A DNA stretch of 41,558 nt from Pseudoroseomonas aestuarii (GCF_042651065.1 NZ_JBHSCH010000043.1:1-41558); one strand, 5' to 3'; positions 14,761 to 23,216 are shown, counted from the stretch's first letter. Numbers and translations are program-made. The notes: a model not told the origin generated them from the sequence alone.

Positions 14761-16305
14761 TCAGGCAACGGAGAGCGCGGCGCCGTCGCGGTAGCGCTCC
14801 TTCAGCACGCGGCGCAGCAGCTTGCCGGTCTCGCTGCGCGGCAGTTCCTCGGCGAAATCGATGCGCCGCGGCACCTTCGGCCCCGCCAGATGGGCGCGGC
14901 AATGCGCCACCAGCGCCTCCTCCAGCGTCGGCGTGACGGGCACGGCGGCGCGCACCACGGCGCGCGCCACCTCGCCGAAATCCGCGTCCGGCACGCCGAT
15001 CACGGCGGCCTCGGCCACGGCCGGGTGGCGCAGCAGAACCTGCTCGATCTCCCACGGATAGACGTTCACGCCGCCCGACAGGATCAGGTCGGCCCGCCGG
15101 TCGCTGAGATAGAGGAAGCCTTCCTCATCGACATGGCCGAGATCGCCATAGGTGGCGCGGCCCTGGCTGTCGAAGGCGGCGGCGGTCTTCTCGGGCGCGT
15201 TGTGGTAGCGGAAGGTGGCCCCTCCCGAGAACCAGATGCCGCCGACCTCGCCGGGCGGCAGCTCCTCCCCCTCCGGCCCCAGGATGTGCAGCCGGCATTC
15301 CAGCGCCCGGCCCACCGAGCCGGGGCGGCGCAGCCAGTCATGGCTGTCGATCACCGTGCCGCCGATGGATTCCGAGCCGGCGTAGTATTCGACGAGGATC
15401 GGCCCCCACCAGTCGATCATCGCCTGCTTCACCGCGCGCGGGCAGGGCGCGGCGGCATGGATGGCGACGCGGTGGCTGGACAGGTCGTGCGCCCTCCGCT
15501 CCGCCTCGGGCAGCGCCAGCAGGCGGGTGAACATGGTGGGCACCCACTGGCTGTGCGTCACACGATGGCGCTCGATCAGCGCCAGGCTGCGGGCGGCGTC
15601 GAACTTCCGCATCACCACCACGGTGCCGCCGCGGTCGAGCGTGCGCATCACGTAGCGGTGCGGCGCGGCGTGGTAGAGCGGCGCGGGCGAGAGATAGACG
15701 CTGTCCTGGCCGATGCCGTAGGTCGCCACCCAGCCGGGCGACCAGTCCGGCGCGCCGCGCTTTTCGGGCGGCAGCAGGTCGCGCCGGATGCCCTTGGGCA
15801 GCCCCGTGGTGCCGGACGAATAAAGGAAATCCCGCCCCACCGGGCGTTCCGGCAGCGGCGCGGGCATGGGGTAGGAAGCCAGCTCCGCCTCCACCGAGCG
15901 GTAGCCGGGCAGCCCCTCCCCCGTGGCGCAGCGCGGCAGCGCGGCGAGCGCCGCATCCTCCGCCACCTCCGCCGCCAGCCCGGCCAGGGCGGGGCTGACG
16001 ATCAGCAGCCGCGCATCGCTGTCGGCCAGCATGTAGGCGATCTCGGGCACGCGCAGATGCGTGCTCAGCGGCGTGTAGTAGAGCCCGGCACGGCGCGCGG
16101 CATGGGCCAGCTCCAGCAGCGCCGGGCCGTTCTCCAGCAGCAGCGAGATGCCGTCCCCCGGCCGCAGCCCGAGGCCGATCAGCCACTGCGCCAGGCGGTT
16201 GGCCCGCGCATCCAGCGCCGCGAAGGTCAGCGCCGTCCCGTCATCGGGGAAATGCGCCGCCACCTTGTCGGGCTGAAGCTGCGCCCAGCGTGCCAGATGC
16301 GCCAT
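14761..16305 (-). CDS. Acyl-CoA synthetase (class I adenylate-forming) 1
   Basis: A 514-residue AMP-dependent CoA ligase. The ATP/AMP loop is YSSGTTGLPKGI (from residue 162), the A5 motif is YYAGSESIGG, the A7-A8 hinge runs through YGDLGHVDEEGFLYLSDRRAD and ILSGGVNVYPWEIE, and the A10 lysine is Lys495 in RSETGKLLRR. It activates a carboxylic acid to its CoA thioester at the head of the DUF35-thiolase-nitroreductase operon. I chose the ATG at 16305 because GAGGAGAAGGG lies just upstream; the open frame continues far upstream, but only because stop codons are rare at this GC content. The A5 segment YYAGSE is the type seen in FadD4-like enzymes. The acid activated is not predictable. Confidence 0.9.
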   Translation of the reverse strand: MAHLARWAQLQPDKVAAHFPDDGTALTFAALDARANRLAQWLIGLGLRPGDGISLLLENGPALLELAHAARRAGLYYTPLSTHLRVPEIAYMLADSDARLLIVSPALAGLAAEVAEDAALAALPRCATGEGLPGYRSVEAELASYPMPAPLPERPVGRDFLYSSGTTGLPKGIRRDLLPPEKRGAPDWSPGWVATYGIGQDSVYLSPAPLYHAAPHRYVMRTLDRGGTVVVMRKFDAARSLALIERHRVTHSQWVPTMFTRLLALPEAERRAHDLSSHRVAIHAAAPCPRAVKQAMIDWWGPILVEYYAGSESIGGTVIDSHDWLRRPGSVGRALECRLHILGPEGEELPPGEVGGIWFSGGATFRYHNAPEKTAAAFDSQGRATYGDLGHVDEEGFLYLSDRRADLILSGGVNVYPWEIEQVLLRHPAVAEAAVIGVPDADFGEVARAVVRAAVPVTPTLEEALVAHCRAHLAGPKVPRRIDFAEELPRSETGKLLRRVLKERYRDGAALSVA

Positions 16306-16366
16306 GGCTCGGACCCTTCTCCTCATGCCGGCGCTCTGCGTCGCCGGTCGCGGGGGAGCCTGCGGC

Positions 16367-16425
16367 ATTCCGCTGCAATGCGTCAATGTCCCGCTCCATG
16401 GTTTTTCCGGCTCGCACAGCGGAAT
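16367..16425. promoter_or_regulatory. Inverted repeat in the 195-bp divergent promoter region
   Basis: The gap 16306-16500 separates the acyl-CoA synthetase operon from the receptor-ligase operon. It holds a perfect 9-bp inverted repeat, ATTCCGCTG (16367-16375) and CAGCGGAAT (16417-16425), 41 bp apart, a spacing of about five helical turns centre to centre. The right arm lies in CTCGCACAGCGGAA (16411-16424), which matches the IclR-associated element at 23268-23281 at 11 of 14 positions. TTGACT follows at 16425-16430, without a clear -10 box. Confidence 0.45.
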
Positions 16426-16500
16426 TGACTCGCATCCGATCCCTGCCGCAGGCTGGGCGCCGACAAGCCCGGCACGAACCGGAGCATGGGAGGAAGACGG

Positions 16501-17493
16501 ATGCGGCATCACGCTTTGTCCAGGCGGGCGGCCCTGGCCGGGCTCGGGGGCGTGCTGGCGGCGCCAGCCCTGCCGCGCGGCGCGGCGGCGGACACGCCCT
16601 ATCCGGGCAGCCAGCCGGTCAGCATCGCCCTGCCCTACGCCCCCGGCGGCGCGCCGGACGTGCTGGCCCAGGTGCTGACGCAGGGGCTCTCCGCGCGGCT
16701 CGGCGGCACCTTCGTCATGGAGCACAAGCCCGGCGCCTCCACCACGCTGGCCGCGCGGCACGTGGCGCGGGCGAAGCCGGACGGCAACACGTTGCTGATG
16801 GGCACCGTGGTCACCTTCACCACCGCCCCCTACGCGCTGCGCGACCCGGGCTATGACGCGGTGAAGGATTTCGCGCACATCACCATGATCTCGGACACGC
16901 AGTTCCTGCTCGTGGCGAACCCGCGCTGGGAGAGCCTGGAGGCGCTGCTGGCGGCGGCGCGGCAGCGGCCGGGGCAGCTCTCCTTCGCCACCTGGGGCGT
17001 CGGCACCACCGCCCACCTGATGATGGTGGACCTGATGGCGCGCACCGGCACCGAGCTGCTGCACGTGCCCTACAACGGCTCGCCCCCCGCGCTGACCGAC
17101 ACCATCGCCGGCCGCACGGACCTGATGTTCTCCACCTTCGCGCCGGCGCGGCCGCATGTGGAAAGCGGGCGGCTGCGGGCGCTGGCCATCCCCTCCACCG
17201 CGCGCAGCCCCGCCCTGCCGGCGGTGCCGACGCTGGCGGAGCTGGGCCAGAAGGATTTCGTCAGCAGCGGCTGGTTCACCCTCTCGGCGCCGGCCGGCAC
17301 GCCGCCCGCCATCCTGGCGAAGCTGGAGCGCGCGGCGACGGAGGCCTTCGCCGCGCCCGAGGCCCGCGCGCGCCTGGACCGGCTCGGCCTGGTGCCCGCC
17401 ACCCCGGGCCCCGAGGCGCTGATGGACCGGCTGACCCGCGAGGCCGCGCTGAACCGGCGCCTCATCCAGGCCGCCGGGATCCAGCCCGAATGA
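16501..17493 (+). CDS. Bug/TctC-type solute receptor 2
   Basis: A 330-residue TTT solute-binding protein. The signal peptide starts MRHHALSRRAALAGLGGVL and ends near RGAAA (about residue 31). Signature regions are ALPYAPGGAPDVLAQVL, MEHKPGASTTLAARH and LHVPYNGSPPALTDTIAG. The ATG at 16501 follows GGGAGGA by 6 bp, which decides against an in-frame ATG 15 bp upstream. The stop overlaps the start of the acyl-CoA ligase by 4 bp, so receptor and ligase are translated together. That suggests the bound carboxylate is the one activated by the ligase. No membrane partner genes are nearby. Confidence 0.92.
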   Translation: MRHHALSRRAALAGLGGVLAAPALPRGAAADTPYPGSQPVSIALPYAPGGAPDVLAQVLTQGLSARLGGTFVMEHKPGASTTLAARHVARAKPDGNTLLMGTVVTFTTAPYALRDPGYDAVKDFAHITMISDTQFLLVANPRWESLEALLAAARQRPGQLSFATWGVGTTAHLMMVDLMARTGTELLHVPYNGSPPALTDTIAGRTDLMFSTFAPARPHVESGRLRALAIPSTARSPALPAVPTLAELGQKDFVSSGWFTLSAPAGTPPAILAKLERAATEAFAAPEARARLDRLGLVPATPGPEALMDRLTREAALNRRLIQAAGIQPE

Positions 17494-19073
17494 GCGGCCC
17501 CACGGCCCAAGGTACGGCACAGGGCACGGCACAGGCCGGCATCACCATGGGCCATCTCGCGCTGCTCGGGCTGCGGCGCAACCCGGAGCGGCCGGCCTTC
17601 GTGCAGGAGGGGCAGGTCTGGTCCCGCCGGCATGTGGCGGCGGGCATCCATGCCCTGGCTCGGGCGCTGCAGGGCTTCGGCCTGCGCCCGGGCGAGGGCG
17701 TCTCGGCGCTGATGGCCAACCGGCCGGAGGTGTTCATGCTGCGCACCGCGGCGCAGCTCATCGGCTGCCGCTACACGGCGCTGAACCGGCTGTCCGGCCC
17801 CGCCGACCTCGCCCACATCCTGCGCGACGCCGAGATCCGCCTGCTGGTGCACGACCCTGCCGAGGCGGGGCGCGCCCATGCGGCGGCGGAAGCGTCCGGC
17901 TGCGGCCTGGTGCTCTCGCTGGGCGGCGGCGGCGCCCGGGATCTGCTCGCCGCCGCCGGGGCGGAGTCCGACGCGCCCTTCGACCCGATCGGCGATGAGG
18001 AGGGTCTTGGCCAGATCAGCTACACCGGCGGCACCACGGGCCAGCCCAAGGGGGTGATGCTGCCGCACCGCGCCCTGGTGCAATGCGCCACGATGATGCT
18101 GGCCGAGTATGACTGGCCCGCCGTGCCGCGCATGCTGCTGGCGACGCCGCTGAGCCACGCCGCCGGCTCGCTGGTGGTGCCCGCCCTGCTGCGCGGCGGT
18201 ACCGTGCATGTTCTGGGCGGCTTCGAGCCAGAGGCCTATCTGCGCTGCATCGAGGCGGAGGGCATCAACTGCGCCTTCGGCGTGCCGACCATGATCCGCG
18301 CCCTGCTGGCCGAGCCGCGCCTCTCCCGCGCCCGCACACGGATGCTCGAGACCTTCATCTACGGCGCCGCCCCCATCGCCCCCGCCACGCTGCTGGAGGC
18401 GATGGAGCGCATCGGCCCCGTCTTCATGCAGCTCTACGGCCAGACGGAGGCGCCCAACACCGTCTGCCTGCTGCGCCGCGCGGAGCACGACCCGGCGCGG
18501 CCGGAGCGGCTCTCCGCCTGCGGCCAGCCCATGGCGGGGGTGGCGGTGAAGCTGCTGGCCGAGGACGGCACGCCGGTGGAGCGCGGCACGCCGGGCGAGA
18601 TCTGCGTGCGCGGCCGGCTGGTGATGCGCGGCTACTGGAAGCGCCCCGAGGAGACGGCGGAGGCGCTGCGCCATGGCTGGCTGCACACCGGCGACATCGC
18701 CCGCGAGGACGAGGAGGGCTACCTGCACATCGTCGACCGGCGGAAGGACATGATCATCTCCGGCGGCTTCAACGTCTATCCGCGCGAGGTGGAGGATGCG
18801 CTGGCCACCCACCCGGATGTGGCGGCGGCGGCGGTGATCGGCGTGCCGGATGCGCGCTGGGGGGAGCGGGTGCAGGCCTTCGTCGTGCCGCGCCAGGGGC
18901 GGCGGCCGGAGGAAGCGGCGCTGGCCGCGCATGTGCGGGCGCTGAAGGGCGCCGTGCAGGCGCCGAAGACGGTGGTGCTGGTGGACGCTCTGCCCACCAC
19001 GCCGATCGGCAAGATCGACAAGAAGGCGCTGCGCGCGGGCTTCTGGCAGGAGGGGACGCGCCAGGTGCACTGA
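17490..19073 (+). CDS. Acyl-CoA/aryl-CoA ligase (class I adenylate-forming) 2
   Basis: A 527-residue CoA ligase. Motifs are SYTGGTTGQPKGVM (from residue 177), A5 YGQTEA, the hinge HTGDIAREDEEGYLHIVDRR and ISGGFNVYPREVE, and the A10 lysine Lys508 in TPIGKIDKKAL. The first 20 residues carry a short TAQG repeat before the domain starts at MGHLALLGLRRNPERPAF, so a start at that Met (residue 20) is conceivable, but the ATGA overlap with the receptor favours the upstream ATG. Together the two genes form a small operon divergent from the first synthetase operon. The stop lies 23 bp from the convergent stop of receptor 3. Confidence 0.9.
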   Translation: MSGPTAQGTAQGTAQAGITMGHLALLGLRRNPERPAFVQEGQVWSRRHVAAGIHALARALQGFGLRPGEGVSALMANRPEVFMLRTAAQLIGCRYTALNRLSGPADLAHILRDAEIRLLVHDPAEAGRAHAAAEASGCGLVLSLGGGGARDLLAAAGAESDAPFDPIGDEEGLGQISYTGGTTGQPKGVMLPHRALVQCATMMLAEYDWPAVPRMLLATPLSHAAGSLVVPALLRGGTVHVLGGFEPEAYLRCIEAEGINCAFGVPTMIRALLAEPRLSRARTRMLETFIYGAAPIAPATLLEAMERIGPVFMQLYGQTEAPNTVCLLRRAEHDPARPERLSACGQPMAGVAVKLLAEDGTPVERGTPGEICVRGRLVMRGYWKRPEETAEALRHGWLHTGDIAREDEEGYLHIVDRRKDMIISGGFNVYPREVEDALATHPDVAAAAVIGVPDARWGERVQAFVVPRQGRRPEEAALAAHVRALKGAVQAPKTVVLVDALPTTPIGKIDKKALRAGFWQEGTRQVH

Positions 19074-19096
19074 GGCGCGCCCTCCTCCTCCTGCGC

Positions 19097-20071
19097 TCAG
19101 TCGATCTGCAGGCCGAGCCGCCTCACCGTCGCGCTCTCCTCCGCATAGAGGCGGCGGGCGAAGGCGGCGTAGGTCTCGCTGTCCATGTAGCGCAGCGCCA
19201 TGTCGAAGCGCTCCAGCGCGGTGACGGAGCGCGGGTCGTGCAGGGCGTCCTTGAAGGCGTCGTGCAGCACGCGCACCGTCGCGGCCGGGATGCCGCGCGG
19301 TCCGCCGATGCCGTAGGGCGAGTCCGAGACGATGTCGAGGCCGAGGTCGCGCAGCGTCGGCGTCTCGGGGAAGCGCTTCGCCCGCTCCGCGCCCCAGGTG
19401 CAGAGCAGCCGCATCCGCCCCTCCAGCACCAGCGGCGCCCAGCTGCTGGAATCGGCCGCCAGATGCGTCTGGCCGGAGAGCGCGGCCTGGATGTTGTCCG
19501 GCCCGCCGCGGAAGGGCACATGCACCCACTGCACCCCCGCCAGCTCGCCGATCCGCTCCATGGTGATGTGCAGCGAGCTGCCGACGCCGGGCGTGCCATA
19601 GGTGACGCGGCCCGGGTTGCGCCTCGCGTGGTCGATCAGCCCGGCCCAGTCCCGCCACGGCGCGTCCGGCCTCGACACCACGCCGAACAGGTAGCCGGTG
19701 AGATGGATGATGTAGGTGAAATCCTTCAACGGGTCGAAGGTCGGGCGCTTCGTCATGGCGGGGTAGCGGAACAGGGTGACCGGGATCTGGCCGATCAGCG
19801 TGCCGTCGCCCTGCGCCTCGTTGGCCATCATCTGGCCGCCCAGCGTGCCGCTGGCGCCGGGCTTGTTCTCCACCAGCACGGTGCGGCCGAGGCGCTGCGA
19901 GGCGAGCTCGGCCAGCAGGCGGAAATGGCTGTCCGCCGTGCCGCCGGGCAGCCAGGGCACCACCAGGCGGATGGGCCGCTCGGGCAGCGCGGCGCGCAGC
20001 GCCTCCGGCAGCGCCAGGGCGGCACCCCCCGCCAGGGCCAGCGCCGCGCGCCGGCCAAGCGGTGCGCTCAT
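19097..20071 (-). CDS. Bug/TctC-type solute receptor 3
   Basis: A 324-residue TTT solute-binding protein with signal peptide MSAPLGRRAALALAGGAAL. Signature parts are RLVVPWLPGGTADSHFRLL, VLVENKPGASGTLGGQMM, FTYIIHLTGYLFGV and WVHVPFRGGPDNIQAAL. It is close in style to receptor 1 (compare the HLTGYFFG segment there), so these two may be recent paralogues. The ATG overlaps the stop of the SDR gene (ATGA). It is the last gene of the acyl-CoA dehydrogenase operon, which thus carries two receptors. No TctAB partners are seen. Confidence 0.92.
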   Translation of the reverse strand: MSAPLGRRAALALAGGAALALPEALRAALPERPIRLVVPWLPGGTADSHFRLLAELASQRLGRTVLVENKPGASGTLGGQMMANEAQGDGTLIGQIPVTLFRYPAMTKRPTFDPLKDFTYIIHLTGYLFGVVSRPDAPWRDWAGLIDHARRNPGRVTYGTPGVGSSLHITMERIGELAGVQWVHVPFRGGPDNIQAALSGQTHLAADSSSWAPLVLEGRMRLLCTWGAERAKRFPETPTLRDLGLDIVSDSPYGIGGPRGIPAATVRVLHDAFKDALHDPRSVTALERFDMALRYMDSETYAAFARRLYAEESATVRRLGLQID

Positions 20072-20913
20072 GGCCGCCCGCCCCCCACCACCAGCGTCTG
20101 CCCGCTGACATAGTTGGATTCGGGGATGCAGAGCAGGTAGACCGCCCCCGCCGCCTCGGCCGGCGTGCCGCCGCGCCCGAGCGGGATCAGCGCCTCGGCG
20201 TTCTTCAGCACCTGCGGGTTGACGCCCACCTTGATCGCGCGGCCCTCGATGTCGATGGAGGCGCCTTCGCCCGCCGCCGCCTCGGTCAGCCGCGTCATGA
20301 TCAGCCCGAAGGCCACGGCGTTGACGTTGACCTTGTAGCGCCCCCACTCCTTGGCCAGCGCCCGCGTCATGCCGGCGACACCCGCCTTGGCGGCGGAGTA
20401 GTTGGCCTGGCCCGCATTGCCGTAGACGCCGGAGGTGGAGGAGATGTTCACCACCTTGCGGAACCTCTCCTGCCCCGCCTCCGCCTCGCGCTTGGCGGCC
20501 TCCCGGATGAAGGGGGCGGCGGCGCGCAGGATGCGGAAGGGCGCCGTCATGTGCACGTCGATGATGGCGTACCACTGCTCGTCCGTCATCTTCTGGATGA
20601 CGTTGTCCCAGGTGTAGCCGGCATTGTTGACGATGATGTCGATGCCGCCGAAGGCATCCAGCGCGGCCTTGACGATGCGCTCGCCGAAATCCGCCTCCGT
20701 GACGCTGCCGTTGCAGGCCACGGCCTCGCCGCCCGCGGCGCGGATGGCGGCCAGAGCCTCCTCCGCCGGCCCGGCATCGAGGTCGTTGATGACCAGCCTT
20801 GCCCCCTCCGAGGCCAGCTTGAGCGCGATCTCGCGCCCGATGCCCCGCCCCGAGCCCGTCACCAGCGCCACCTTGCCAGCCAGCTTGCCTGTCGCAGCCG
20901 TCATCGTTTCCAT
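20068..20913 (-). CDS. Short-chain dehydrogenase/reductase (FabG-like)
   Basis: A 281-residue classical SDR. The cofactor motif is TGSGRGIG (residues 19-26), with NDLD at the end of the second strand, NNAG at 96-99, and catalytic Ser159, Tyr172 and Lys176 (YSAAK). The Asp after strand 2 (INDLD) favours NAD(H) over NADP(H). It is longer than FabG, with an Ala/Glu-rich insert near residues 136-152. It probably oxidises a 3-hydroxyacyl-CoA or a related alcohol made downstream of the acyl-CoA dehydrogenase in the same operon. Two in-frame starts (20913 and 20904) are possible; AGGGA lies only 2 bp before the first, so the second cannot be excluded. Confidence 0.9.
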   Translation of the reverse strand: METMTAATGKLAGKVALVTGSGRGIGREIALKLASEGARLVINDLDAGPAEEALAAIRAAGGEAVACNGSVTEADFGERIVKAALDAFGGIDIIVNNAGYTWDNVIQKMTDEQWYAIIDVHMTAPFRILRAAAPFIREAAKREAEAGQERFRKVVNISSTSGVYGNAGQANYSAAKAGVAGMTRALAKEWGRYKVNVNAVAFGLIMTRLTEAAAGEGASIDIEGRAIKVGVNPQVLKNAEALIPLGRGGTPAEAAGAVYLLCIPESNYVSGQTLVVGGGRP

Positions 20914-20945
20914 GTTCCCTGTGGGTTTCGTTGTCGCGCGGGGCG

Positions 20946-21929
20946 TCACTCGGCCGAGATGCCGGTGCGCTCCACCAGTTCCGCCCAGCTCTGCCGGGCG
21001 CGCCGCACCTCCCGCACCATGTCGGACGGGCCAAGCCACTGCAGGATGAAATCCTGTTCCGCGAGGGTGCGCCGCACCTCGGCCCGCTCCGTGGCGGCGC
21101 GGAAGCTGCCGGCCAGGGTCTCGACGATGGCGGCGGGCGTCCCCGCCGGCGCCAGCATGCCGACGAAGCCGCTCCAGGCGAAATCCTCCGGGTAGCCGAG
21201 CTCGACGAAGGTGGGCACGCCGGGCAGGCTCGGCAGGCGCTGGCGGCCGAGGCAGGCGAGCGGGCGCAGCGTGCCGTCCAGCAGATAGCCCTTGGCCGAG
21301 GTCATGCTGACCAGCGCGCAGTGCAGCCTGCCGCCGATCAGGTCGAGCAGCTCCGGCGCCTCGCCGCGATAGCCGACATGCGTCATGCCGAGCCCCGCCA
21401 CGTCGGAGAAGAGCTGGCCGAAGACATGCCCGGTCGAGGCGGGGGAGTATGAGCCGAAGCTGTAGTTCCGCCCCTTCGCCGCGGCGACGAATTCCGCGAG
21501 CGTCCGCCCCGGCACATCCTTGTTGCAGGCCAGCACCAGCGAGGTGGTGCCGAGCTGGCCGATGGGGGCGAAATCCTTCTCGGCGTCGTAGGGCGCGCGG
21601 CGGAACACCACCGGGCTCTGCACCAGGCTGCTGATGGTGAAGAGCAGCGTGTGGCCATCCGGCGCCGCGCGGGCCACCGCCTCGCTGCCGATCATCGAGG
21701 CGGCGCCGGAGCGGCAATCCACCACGAAAGGCTGGCCCAGCGCCTCGGCCATCGGCGCGGTGACGAGGCGGCACCAGGTGTCGGTGGCCCCGCCCGGCGG
21801 GAAGGGCACCACCACGCGGATGGGCTTGTCCGGATAGGCGGCCCGTGCCGCACCGGCCGCGGCATGGGCCAGGCCGGGCAGCGCGCAGGCGGCCGCCGCC
21901 GCGACCCCCAGCAGGGTCCTGCGTTGCAT
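20946..21929 (-). CDS. Bug/TctC-type solute receptor 4
   Basis: A 327-residue TTT solute-binding protein. The signal peptide MQRRTLLGVAAAAACALPGL ends near AHA (about residue 23). Signature parts are VVVPFPPGGATDTWCRLV, VVDCRSGAASMIGSEAVA and MTHVGYRGEAPELLDLIGG. The usual ENRPG segment is replaced by DCRSGA, so the ligand pocket differs from the other four receptors. GGGAGGAG stands upstream of the ATG at 21929. It follows the acyl-CoA dehydrogenase by 62 bp and precedes the SDR by 32 bp. Confidence 0.92.
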   Translation of the reverse strand: MQRRTLLGVAAAAACALPGLAHAAAGAARAAYPDKPIRVVVPFPPGGATDTWCRLVTAPMAEALGQPFVVDCRSGAASMIGSEAVARAAPDGHTLLFTISSLVQSPVVFRRAPYDAEKDFAPIGQLGTTSLVLACNKDVPGRTLAEFVAAAKGRNYSFGSYSPASTGHVFGQLFSDVAGLGMTHVGYRGEAPELLDLIGGRLHCALVSMTSAKGYLLDGTLRPLACLGRQRLPSLPGVPTFVELGYPEDFAWSGFVGMLAPAGTPAAIVETLAGSFRAATERAEVRRTLAEQDFILQWLGPSDMVREVRRARQSWAELVERTGISAE

Positions 21930-21991
21930 CTCTCTTTCTCCTCCCTGGCGCTGCCCCGTGTGCCCGGGGTCGGCCTGCGGCGCCCGCGGCG

Positions 21992-23155
21992 CTACAGCGT
22001 GCGGGCGATAATCTCCTTCATGATCTCCGAGCTGCCGCCATAGATCCGGGCGACGCGCGCATCCGCCCAGGCACGGCCGATGGCGTACTCGCTCATGAAG
22101 CCGTAGCCGCCATGCACCTGCAGGAACTCGTCCAGCAGCTTGTTCTGCATCTCGGAGGCGACGAGCTTGGCATTCGCGCCCATCTCCACCGAAAGCGCGC
22201 CGCGCAGGTGCAGCTCCAGGCAGTGATCGACGAAGACGCGCAGCATGGTGGCCTGCGCCTTGGCGTCGGCCAGGCGGAAGCGGGTGTTCTGGAAGTCGAA
22301 CACCGTGCCGCCGAAGGCCTCCCGCTGGCGCGCATAGGACACCGTCTCCGCCAGCATCGCCTCGATCGAGGCGGCGGCGCGGATGGCGATGATCAGCCGC
22401 TCCTGCGGCAGGTTGTGGATCAGGTAGCGGAAGCCCTGCCCCTCCTCGCCGAGGCGGTTCTCCACCGGCACGCGCACCTCGTCGAAGAAGAGCTCGGAGG
22501 TGTCCTGCGCGTGCAGGCCGATCTTCTCGAGGTTGCGGCCCTTGCTGAAGCCGGGCGTGCCCTCCTCGACGCAGATCAGGCTGATGCCCTTGCGCCCCGC
22601 CGCCGGGTCGGTCTTGGCGACGACGATGACGAGGCCGGAATTCTGCCCGTTGGTGATGAAGGTCTTGGAGCCGTTCAGCACGTAGTGCTCGCCTTCGCGC
22701 CGCGCCGTGGTGCGCACCGCCTTGAGGTCGCTGCCCATGCCCGGCTCGGTCATGGCGATGGCGCCGATCAGCTCGCCCCGCGCCATGCGCGGCAGCCAGT
22801 CGCGCTTCCGTGCCTCGGTGGCATAGGCCAGGATGTAGGGCGCCACGATGTCCGAATGCAGCGGGAAGCCGACGCCGCTGGCATTGGTGCGGGCGATCTC
22901 CTCGATCAGCACGGCGGAATAGCCGAAATCCGCGCCGGCGCCGCCATACTCCTCCGGCATGGTCGGGCAGAGCAGCCCCTGCGCGCCGGCCAGTCGCCAG
23001 ACCTCGCGCGGCACCAGCTGGTCGCGCTCCCATTGGCGATGGAAGGGTACGATGTGGCGGTCGAAGAAGCGGCGCACCTGGTCGCGGAACAGCTCGTGCT
23101 CGGCGCCGAGGACGGTGCGGGCGGGCGCGGCGGGATGCGGGGCCTGGGTGTCCAT
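21992..23155 (-). CDS. Acyl-CoA dehydrogenase, LCAD-like
   Basis: A 387-residue FAD-dependent acyl-CoA dehydrogenase. Domains in order are the N-terminal helical domain (to about 130), the beta domain with AMTEPGMGSDLKAV and NGSKTFITNG, and the C-terminal helical domain. The usual catalytic Glu of short- and medium-chain enzymes (YEGT near the C-terminus) is Gly here (YGGSSEIMKEIIAR), while Glu252 in NLPQERL takes the position used by long-chain acyl-CoA dehydrogenase. The enzyme should therefore be active and LCAD-like. The ATG at 23155 has only a weak upstream GAGG; an in-frame GTG at 23197 is the alternative. A 16-codon upstream ORF with a strong ribosome binding site ends 10 bp before the ATG, so translation may be coupled to it. 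Confidence 0.9.
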   Translation of the reverse strand: MDTQAPHPAAPARTVLGAEHELFRDQVRRFFDRHIVPFHRQWERDQLVPREVWRLAGAQGLLCPTMPEEYGGAGADFGYSAVLIEEIARTNASGVGFPLHSDIVAPYILAYATEARKRDWLPRMARGELIGAIAMTEPGMGSDLKAVRTTARREGEHYVLNGSKTFITNGQNSGLVIVVAKTDPAAGRKGISLICVEEGTPGFSKGRNLEKIGLHAQDTSELFFDEVRVPVENRLGEEGQGFRYLIHNLPQERLIIAIRAAASIEAMLAETVSYARQREAFGGTVFDFQNTRFRLADAKAQATMLRVFVDHCLELHLRGALSVEMGANAKLVASEMQNKLLDEFLQVHGGYGFMSEYAIGRAWADARVARIYGGSSEIMKEIIARTL

Positions 23156-23165
23156 GGCGCCGGCC

Positions 23166-23216
23166 TCAGCCCTGGCCCGCGTGACGGCACGGCGCACCCG
23201 GCCGGTTCTTCTGCAT
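23166..23216 (-). CDS. 16-codon upstream ORF (possible leader peptide)
   Basis: ATG at 23216 opens a 16-residue frame, MQKNRPGAPCRHAGQG, that ends with TGA at 23166. GGGAGG lies 5 bp upstream, a better ribosome binding site than that of the acyl-CoA dehydrogenase starting 10 bp after this stop. The predicted transcription start is about 24 nt before the ATG. It may be a leader peptide that couples or regulates dehydrogenase translation. The peptide resembles nothing I know. Confidence 0.4.
   Translation of the reverse strand: MQKNRPGAPCRHAGQG

Noticed and set aside
16306..17532. Extension of the acyl-CoA synthetase frame upstream of 16305
   Set aside because: The synthetase domain and ribosome binding site begin at 16305; the extension is antisense to receptor 2 and has no domain.
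20904..20913. Frameshift or broken start in the SDR gene because of the close ATG pair
   Set aside because: Both ATGs are in the same frame and the protein is intact; only the exact start is uncertain.
21992..23155. Inactive acyl-CoA dehydrogenase because the usual C-terminal catalytic Glu is Gly
   Set aside because: Glu252 in LPQERL is at the LCAD catalytic position, so the enzyme is expected to be active.
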